NCBI GenBank assembly: GCA_015478945.1
Contig: JABUQX010097174.1
Location: 1-32,500 of the forward strand
DNA from: Trachelipus rathkii
Lineage: Eukaryota; Arthropoda; Malacostraca; Isopoda; Trachelipodidae
DNA: 32,500 nucleotides
Direction of reading: 5' to 3'
The translations under genes were made by a program, and so were the position numbers. The notes under the pieces are model-generated. The model searched no databases and was not told the DNA's origin. It saw only the letters and a list, made by a program, of their open reading frames with translations. Below, one piece after another: positions 25,290 through 32,500 of the stretch. The number at the start of each line of letters is the position of its first letter. The stretch's first letter is position 1.

Positions 25290-28140
25290 GGATCTGGAGT
25301 CGGATTCGGTGGCAGATTATAGTCAGGAGCGAGTGGAGCTATGGGTTATATGTTTATAAATTTACACTCATATCGACTCATTTTTTTTTTTTTTTGATGT
25401 AAGACATATGTTTAATTGGCTCAGAAATGTTACATGAAATCCACTTTACTCATATAGTTACTATGAGTACAAATAAACTTTGAGTGAGAGATTGAAATCC
25501 GAGATCGCTATGTCATAGATGCCAGGAGTAACACGTCCGGAGTCCAGAGAGCGGAGTATAGCTGAATCCACTATGTTATCTTATCATGCGCAAATTGAAC
25601 CACTTGGTCCATTCAATATATAGAGATATATTTTTTATTTTTTATATAATATACTGATTGGATAGATTTTACTTTATTTCTATATTTTTACAAATGATTT
25701 TAAAATAAGCGAAAATTTTTTATAGCTACTATTTAATTATATATATATACTGAGTATATATATATATATAATCCGGAGTGAAGGGCGAGAAGCTTATATT
25801 GGAGTACCGGTAGCCTAGAGCCTGGAGCCGGAGCCGGAATGATACAGGAACTAGCTTTTAGAATACAACTCAGAATAACTATTATCTCATTAGAATATTT
25901 GTTTCATATATAGTTACAATTTAATATGCTATTTTAAAAACCCTCGTATATACCTAATTAACTGGAGAAAACATATTATTTCTAAAAATAGTCGCTCGCA
26001 ACTTCTTTAGAATAACGCGATCACTCTGGATATGACAGGAGCTCATGACATAATACACAGAGTCGAAGTGGGAGCCCAAGTCAGAGCCGGTGCCGTAGTT
26101 AGATTTTGATATATTATCATGGTGTCTGTTCGAAAAATATTTTTTTATTCTGCACAATAATTTTTTTGGAGCACTTAGCACGCTGCTTGAGAACAATTTG
26201 TCTCGGAATGAGGTTAAGTTATAAAACTATAGTTTGGATCCGTTGATTCCATGAGTCGAGGTGTGACATGCCGTTCTCTTTCTATGTGTGATAAGGTATG
26301 GTTTTTCCAAAAAGGCTTTATAAATGGAGGACAATTTCATGGCAGTTATTTTGGGTATTGCAGACATTTATATATTAAGTTTCTGATAAATATTCTTCTC
26401 TATGAGAATGAAATGTTGATATGTTTGGTGCACAGCGTTAATGAGAGCAGAATAAGAGCTCTGTGACATGCTCTTTATACAATATAGTGCATTTCTTTTA
26501 TTGTGTGAATATCGTAAAGTTCTTGAATATTCTGTATTGCGGTAGTGTATCGTGATGCCGGTCGTTGATAGTTGAGTAGCTCCAAAGTAGTCAGTGATGG
26601 CAGGTTGTGCTTTATAAGTATTACAAGTCCATTTTTTTTGTTTCAAGTGATAGGAGATGTTAATATATAGTATAGATGTAATCATATTTGTGTGCCTGTA
26701 CAAGAAGTACGTGCTAACATGCATACTTATTTAAGCAATACATATGTACGTTTAATGCTGATATTGATAATACATCATTGGTAAGTTGCAAGGATTCTCG
26801 TGAGTTGCTGAGGTGATCCTGTTCCGGAAGCACGGAGTCATTGAGCGGTAGCCTGAGCGCAGAGCGCGACACAGGAGCCGGCGTACGGGGATATCCTGGT
26901 ATGTATTTTTATATAATATAAAAAAGAGTATTGTGTGTGTAAGGTTGATAGAGAGGTGTTAAAATGCTCCTTAGATTGATTTTGGGGGGTTTTTAAAGAA
27001 CTCACTATATATTCTTCATATCACGAAATTTAGATAAGCATTAGATAGGAAACAATCATGGTCGAGTACCTGGGATCTGGGATTCGGGGAGATCATAGTC
27101 AGACTTGTGTGTATATATGTTCATAGGTTTATATGTGGTTAATATATATTTTAATAAAGAGATAACTTTATCTAAGAAATAGATAAAATTCTATTGAGCA
27201 CAGACCACTCATATAGGTAGAGATTAGCACAAGAAATCTTTTTTTTAAATTGAGAGGAACTCATTCTATATTACCCGGATCCGGATTTGGATTCGTGAGC
27301 CCCAAGGTAGCCAGATTCCAAAAGTACGGCTCTAGGAGATATTAGGCAGAATACGGAAAGATCAAGTAGCTAATGATTTTTTCAGAGAAAATATATGTCT
27401 CTTATTTAAGTGTTCGATACATTTATTAGATCAGCAAGAACGTGCACGCCTCGTTATAGGCCAATTCTCCCACACACAATAAGTACTCAGAAAACCTTTA
27501 AGAGTGGGAATACCTCAGCGCATCTCCATCGAGAGTAAAAGAATTCTATTTAATATAAATCCTCATTTTCTATACGGTGGAATATGATTATACTTTGCAA
27601 GAAGAACGTAAAGACTCCGAAACACACTAATTCTGGTTGCAAAAACTAGTTCACGCAATACGGTTGTAATTCAGATATCAGTGCGAGATAAGTTTATAAG
27701 TCCTGGAGCTAGGAGTTAGTGGTATAAGCTGAGGAGCGGGGATGTTCAGATTGTCAACTGAGTCCTGGGGTATGGTTAATTATTTTCTTATTATACCATA
27801 TAAACATTATTTATATATTAGGTGTGAATAAAGGCATACTTAATGTCCCAAAGAAAACGTACTGGATAAAAATTTCAAATTAGTGCAGAAACTATATAAG
27901 TACGGAGTCCGTGGATCCAGGATCTCCCGATATTCGGAGTGCCTATATACCTTCGGTATATAATATCTTTTTTCAAGAAGATAATTGTTGACTTGATGAT
28001 ATAAATTATTTTACTCACTAACAGGAGACTTACTGAACATATTTCAAATAGTGCAGAATTACTTAATCGGATCGGATTTCACTGGAAGTCTCACAGAGCC
28101 GGAAGTATTCGAAAGTCGGGTGGGATGAGTACCTGAGTAG
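25290..28140. repeat. Degenerate satellite-like array of GGAGTC/GGAGCC blocks
   Basis: Short GC-richer blocks built from GGAGTC, GGAGCC and CCGGAG variants recur, separated by AT-rich spacers that often hold a T run. Blocks lie near 25290-25346, 25521-25564, 25771-25850, 26058-26100, 26806-26898, 27061-27106, 27270-27340, 27700-27775, 27901-27945 and 28066-28140, with weak ones near 26235 and 26560. Spacing is mostly about 170-290 bases. The last two are clearest: ATTTCAAATTAGTGCAGAA at 27872-27890 and ATTTCAAATAGTGCAGAA at 28041-28058 stand 169 bases apart, each just before a block, so spacer as well as block is repeated. A related AGTGCGAGATAAG precedes the block near 27700. This supports a decayed tandem array; dispersed copies of one short repeat are an alternative. 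Confidence 0.6.
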
Positions 28141-29113
28141 TATAGATTTATTTTTTCGATAAAAATATTTTTTTTTGATAAAATATTAATTTGTTAGCAA
28201 CAAAAATTTATGGTATTATAAATAAAATTGGTTAGTGACGCCTTTATTTTGACTCAATTATTGAGGGACCATATTTTGTATTTATTATTCTAAGTTCAAT
28301 TACTTTATAAATAACTTCTTTAAATAAATCGGATAATTTTACGGTTTGTAAATGACTAGTTGAATAGTTCAAAATTTTTAATAGTTCTGCTTTATTCTCC
28401 ATTTATTAGAAAGAAAAAAAAAATTATTTTTATTTCATATTAGTATCAGAATATTTTACGATTAATTACACTTAATCAATCTACAGTATAATAGTTTTTT
28501 ATCGTCGATATTTTCTTCAATATTTACAAAACTATATGCTACATTTTCTGAGCCGTTAATTTCATTTTTTTTTTAAAATATATTTATTATCTAAATTGTC
28601 TTACGTGCATTTTTATATTAGTAGTATCAATGTTTGCTTGAATCCAGTGGGGTTGCTGCTTCATTTTTTTTTTTAATTTCACGGTTGTTTTTAACCTTTT
28701 ATTATGTTAGGCTCACTGATTGAAAGTCTGTATGCCTCACTAAGCTCATCCTTAATATTTACATTTCCTAAAAGTGACAATGCAACCACATTATCAACGT
28801 GTTTCGTTGACTTCCCATGTTTTTCATTTGTTTATATTTCTAAAACCGTCTTTTGTCCACGTTACACCACCTCCATCCAAACAGCAAACATGGGAATCAA
28901 ACCAGTGCATTTTTTACTTCACAGTCGCAAAGCCAACTTTTATGTTGGTGCCATTCAGAATTAAGATTACGAATTTACTTCTTCTTTATCTACCTTCTAT
29001 TTTCCAAGAATGGGAGTAAGGTGCGTGACGAGCATAGGAAAAGAAAAGCAGTAGAAGAACATGACAAAAGTCGAAAAGAAAGCCCATCCTTACCGCCCCC
29101 TCAGTACCATTAA
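28141..29113. other. AT-rich flank beyond the right-hand LINE
   Basis: No gene supported. It holds several T runs (near 28165, 28566 and 28663). Overlapping frames between 28704 and 29113 show no recognised domain. The DNA at about 28980-29110 could be part of the 3' untranslated region of the minus-strand LINE, but no poly(A) tail was found to mark its end. Confidence 0.45.
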
Positions 29114-29195
29114 TTAGTGAGAATCGTCGCAGTCAGAAAATCCACTAAGCTTCATGGGACCAGCGCCGACCCTCACCCATGGTAGATCGTCATGT

Positions 29196-29225
29196 AAGGG
29201 TTCATCCCTTGGCCCAGGTGGGCCA
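29196..29225 (-). other. Two adjacent hairpins in the LINE 3' tail
   Basis: AAGGG-TTCAT-CCCTT (29196-29210) abuts TGGCCCA-GG-TGGGCCA (29210-29225). Both stems are perfect in an otherwise decayed element and lie just beyond the C-terminal coding region. LINE reverse transcriptases commonly recognise structured 3' ends of their RNA, so a recognition element is plausible. Confidence 0.5.
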
Positions 29226-31011
29226 CAACCATACCCCCTCACCAAATCCCCGCCATTCACTCCTGTTATACACCTTTCTTCTCGCCTTACCACTAACATT
29301 TCTCTCCTTCAAACATTCGTTTACTGACTCACCATCTTTTTCTTCGTATCAACCTAGCCGGTCGGTTTCCCAACACACCGTCGCCACTATACATCCACTT
29401 AACCAACGACCAACTATCATTCATACTTTCCATATGACCAAACCATCTCAACAATACTTTCATTTATTCTCTCATTTACCCATTTTTTCACACCACACAA
29501 CTCTCTAAATAGTTCATTCCTCATTTATTCAATTCCTTCTCACACCTAGCACTCCCCTAAGGTTGTCCATCACTGAACAGCATTGAACTTTAGATCCTAA
29601 TACTTCTTATTTCCAGAAACCATAGTCTCACTACTATCCAATAACACAGGTAACAACATAACCCTCATGTAAGACCCTAGCCACTCAAAAAGACAGTCCC
29701 TTTACATTCACCAACGATTTAATTGCACAGCACCTTCCTGCCATTCACAACTTTCTACTACACTCTGCATCAATCCTTCCTTCTCATCCAACATATGCCC
29801 TAAATATTTAACTCAGACACTTATTCCAGCTTGCTCACCATCTAAACATAACTTCACACGAGGACTGTCCTCACTCACAACCATAAACCTTACTCTTATC
29901 CACGTTAACTTTCCAGACCCACTCCTTTTACACACCCTGTCAAATCTCTCTACCAATCCTCTCAAACTCTCTCAGATTCGGCCACACAGAACCAAATCAT
30001 CGCGCCATATAATAGCCTAGGGCACCCTACCACTTGCATCTCCGTTCTCCATCATCAACCCAATTTCCTGCCATCCCACCTCGAATTCCTTTCATAACCC
30101 CATCATTATACAAATTGAATAACCAAGGAGACATAACACAACCCCTGTCTCTCCGCTAATTAACTAAACATCACGCATTGAACCCATTTTATTCTTACAC
30201 ACAGTTCACTATTCGTTCATACATACTTTTGATTCCATTCAGAAGCCTACCACCAACAACCATATATCAATAACACTTCCATAAAGCTTTCCTATTAACT
30301 CTATCATATGCCTGTTGCAAATCAAAACCTAAATACAATTTATTTCCTCTCCCCCTCATTTTATCAATCATTTGTTTCAAATGTAAAGATTTGATCCACA
30401 CATCCTCTACCACTTCTAAACGCACCTTGTTCTTCACCAATCAGTCCTTCAGTTTCACTCGAACGCACTTCTTTTCGACAAATACCCAGCATAAATACCT
30501 TCCTACAACACCTCAATAAACTTATTCCCTATAATTTCTAAGTTTCCCCTTTCTGTATCTGTCGTTAAAACAAAAAGCGGGTACTATTACCGCTACTCCT
30601 CCAATCCTTGGAAACTATACCCTCCATAAACGCTTTATTACAACAACTTCCAAAATCCAATCAATCACCATCTCGCCTCCGTTTCTTGATCATTTCACCA
30701 GTAATTTCATCTATAACCTGCAGATTTACCATTCTTCAACTTTCTCACCCTACCCATTTACCTCCTCCTTACTAATACCTCATCCCCACAAATACCTATT
30801 CCTTCTTTGCACAGCATCAAAACCCCACACAATTCACTATCACCTCTTAATTACTGTTAATATTGTGCAGATTTTCGGAAGTGTTCTTTTCACACTCCCC
30901 TCACATTCCATTTTCATCAGTTTACAAAAGCACCATCCCTATTCATTATTCTAAGCGAGATTCCCTTATTCTCACATTCTAACCTTTCGCCTTCTTTCCA
31001 GAAAGAGCTTT

Positions 31012-31060
31012 ATTATATTATTATTTATTATATATATCTATATAGATATATATATATATG
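31012..31060. repeat. AT-repeat insertion within the LINE linker
   Basis: TTATTATTTATTATA followed by TATA-type dinucleotide repeats interrupts sequence that reads as the endonuclease-RT linker on the minus strand on both sides. Confidence 0.75.
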
Positions 31061-31889
31061 TCCCCATTCATCCTCCTTCCAAACTGTTCATTTACCTCTT
31101 GTTTTCTCTACGTATGCACCTTTTTAGTATTTCTTTTTTCCTCCAAATATAATTCCAATTTCTTTTGAGAACTCATCATTTGCTTTTAGTACATTCAAAC
31201 CACGCTTCTTTTTTTATCTTTTTAACCGCTTCATCACCTCTTCATTCCAAACCATTCACTGTTAACTTCTTACTAACTATTTTAGCACATCCACACACTT
31301 CCTTTGCACAACTAACAATTGCTTCCTTCATTTGCCCCCAGATTTGTTCAGTTTCAACTTGTTCACATTCAACCGAATTACTAGCGAGCGCTCTTACATA
31401 CTTAACCTTATTGTCCTTTGGGTTCACTTAACTTCTCAACTCTTATTTTACTAACTTCCTTCGTATGCACCTTCCTCCCATCCAAGCCGATACTAAACTA
31501 ATTTTAACATGGAACAACGTAATGATCGATAATCCATTCCTTAAACCCCTACTGATTTAACATCCAACACATACTTCAACATCTCCTTCTCACCACACAA
31601 AATCAATCATTCTCTTCACTTCGATACCATCTCTAACTCCTACACAACTCTAGTATACTTATGGATACTCTTGTGTTTAAAGAAAGTATTAACTTACACA
31701 CATACCTCTCTCTTTCACAGAAATCAATCAACTTCCTACCACTCTCATTTTTCTCCCGCCACCCCAAAACCACCTGTTATACCATCAAGTAGTAGTAATC
31801 AGTATCGCTAAGGGAGTTGCATTTGCAACATTACACGATTGCCAGCGCGCGTACATGTGATCGTACGTACATCATCGATTATTCGTGCA

Positions 31890-31910
31890 CGTATATGAGT
31901 GTATATATAT

Positions 31911-31972
<62 letters not shown>

Positions 31973-32031
31973 TATATTATAATATATAATATATATATAT
32001 ATATATATAATATATTATATAATATACGTAT

Positions 32032-32090
<59 letters not shown>
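31890..32090. repeat. Long interrupted (TA)n tract
   Basis: About 200 bases of TA dinucleotide repeat with a few interruptions (near 31970-31990 and 32010-32040). It is nearly self-complementary throughout. The long minus-strand frame across it codes alternating Y and I and is not a gene. Confidence 0.97.
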
Positions 32091-32093
<3 letters not shown>

Positions 32094-32500
32094 GGTTGCA
32101 TTGGGCAACTGCCCGGGGAGCTGCCCACCTACCCACCCGGGCTGGGCTTTTTATACAAAAACCCAGGCAAACAATGAAAGGCGGGTTTTTTTAAAAAATT
32201 ATAACATAGATTGATATAATTATTAAGAACTGGATAAAAGAACATAATTATTACATATATATTTACACTTGTAATACGTATTATGGAAAAAAATGTTGGG
32301 TTTTTAAAAAATTAATATTATCTATACAGGTATCATTATTATAGTCTCTTGAAGTCTTGAACACACAAGAAAATTTAGGTACATAATTATTACTTTGAAA
32401 GAAAAACCTAATCATTAGTACAATAAAATGTAATTTGCAACTTAATCATCAGTACAATAAAATGTAATTGCAATATTGTGAAACTGAAAGATGGGCTTTC
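32091..32500. mobile_element. Probable hAT-type DNA transposon terminus (rest outside the window)
   Basis: Directly after the (TA)n tract comes CAGGGTTGCA (32091-32100), which resembles the CAGGG-starting terminal inverted repeats of hAT elements. A GC-rich subterminal stretch follows with two foldbacks: an imperfect palindrome at 32102-32127 (TGGGCA...TGCCCA) and a hairpin at 32141-32168 pairing CTGGG-c-TTTTT with AAAAA-CCCAG. hAT elements insert with 8-base duplications; insertion into TA repeats would hide one (ATATATAT). No transposase was seen before the right edge, and the other terminus is not in view, so the call is tentative. Confidence 0.45.
32409..32476. repeat. Tandem duplication, 34-base unit
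   Basis: A unit starting TAATCATTAGTACAATAAAA is repeated 34 bases later as TAATCATCAGTACAATAAAA. The copies differ by one substitution and a one-base length change in a T run, so the duplication is fairly recent or conserved. Confidence 0.9.

Larger units (their letters stand above)
29114..31790 (-). pseudogene. 5'-truncated, decayed RTE-like LINE (partial endonuclease, RT, C-terminal region)
   Basis: Minus-strand frames, read from 31790 down, show the normal order. A partial APE endonuclease carries NTFFKHKSIHKYTRV (31646-31690). The linker has IRVEKLSEPK (about 31430-31465) and a WNEEV-type segment (about 31235-31250). Before the RT stands KLKNGKSAGYDEITGEMI (about 30685-30740). RT motif A reads FDLQQAYDRVN (about 30291-30330); motif B region reads CVMSPWLFNLY (about 30110-30150). 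Motif C keeps DDLVLCG (about 29982-30003), but a frameshift separates it from the preceding residues. KYLG is near 29800, then a C-terminal part with RWFGHMERMND (about 29400-29440). The RWFGH-type C-terminal region suits RTE-like LINEs; clade is inference. The endonuclease N-terminus is missing, as usual for 5' truncation. An AT insertion interrupts the linker at about 31012-31060. Stops and frameshifts rule out activity. The 3' tail has two hairpins at 29196-29225. Confidence 0.88.

Noticed and set aside
26251..26724. Open frames on both strands around 26250-26720
   Set aside because: They lie inside the degenerate GGAGTC array and show no domain.
28704..29508. Overlapping plus-strand frames beside and over the right-hand LINE
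   Set aside because: Those from about 29114 onward are antisense shadows of the minus-strand LINE. The earlier ones overlap one another in several frames, which indicates absence of stops and not coding.
31879..32136. Minus-strand frame of 85 codons rich in Y and I
   Set aside because: It is a direct translation of the (TA)n tract.
1..32500. CRISPR array, operons or bacterial promoters
   Set aside because: No regularly spaced identical repeats with unique spacers of constant length, no gene packing or ribosome-binding sites; the transposon content is eukaryotic.

Overview
This window looks like intergenic, repeat-derived DNA from a eukaryote, most likely an arthropod and possibly a decapod crustacean. 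The reasons are: extreme AT-richness; long (TA)n and (ATT)n tracts; no operon-like packing of reading frames; and remains of three retrotransposon classes plus tRNA-derived SINEs. The decapod suggestion is inference. It rests on the look of the right-hand LINE (its C-terminal region and conserved GC-rich 3' tail) and on the mixture of BEL/Pao and Jockey-type elements. No intact host protein-coding gene could be supported. Every open frame of about 60-144 codons that does not fall in a transposon remnant looks like chance in AT-rich DNA.

Layout. 1-1275: minus-strand Jockey-superfamily LINE reverse transcriptase, broken by frameshifts and running off the left edge. 1402-1472: a likely tRNA-derived SINE head. 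1980-4130: AT-rich DNA with (TA)n. 4130-4590: a compact CpG-dense island with no recognised function. 4917-5160: a short fragment resembling a hAT/ZBED-type transposase. 5161-8640: a long G+T-rich stretch without genes. 8641-10050: nothing supported. 10050-12180: almost pure A/T low-complexity DNA. 12370-12600: a second small island. 15420-18545: a decayed BEL/Pao LTR-retrotransposon polyprotein on the plus strand (zinc knuckles, protease, reverse transcriptase, RNase H; no integrase seen). 20860-20980: a tRNA-derived SINE with clear A and B boxes. 22120-22289: an (ATT)n microsatellite. 23396-23532: a cluster of TTTCCCTGAC motifs. 24126-24665: a third island with an inverted repeat and an A15 run. 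25290-28140: a degenerate satellite-like array built on GGAGTC/GGAGCC blocks. 29114-31790: a 5'-truncated RTE-like LINE on the minus strand with part of an APE endonuclease, the RT, the C-terminal region and a structured 3' tail. 31890-32090: a (TA)n tract. From 32091 to the right edge: what looks like one terminus of a hAT-type DNA transposon with two hairpins.

Nothing here works together as a pathway; the window is a layered record of transposon insertion and decay. The observations most worth checking are the GGAGTC array, the coincidence of three GC islands with base-skew switches, the paired hairpins in the 3' tail of the right-hand LINE, and the hairpin-bearing terminus at 32091. All homology statements come from reading translations by eye against remembered family patterns; no database search was possible.
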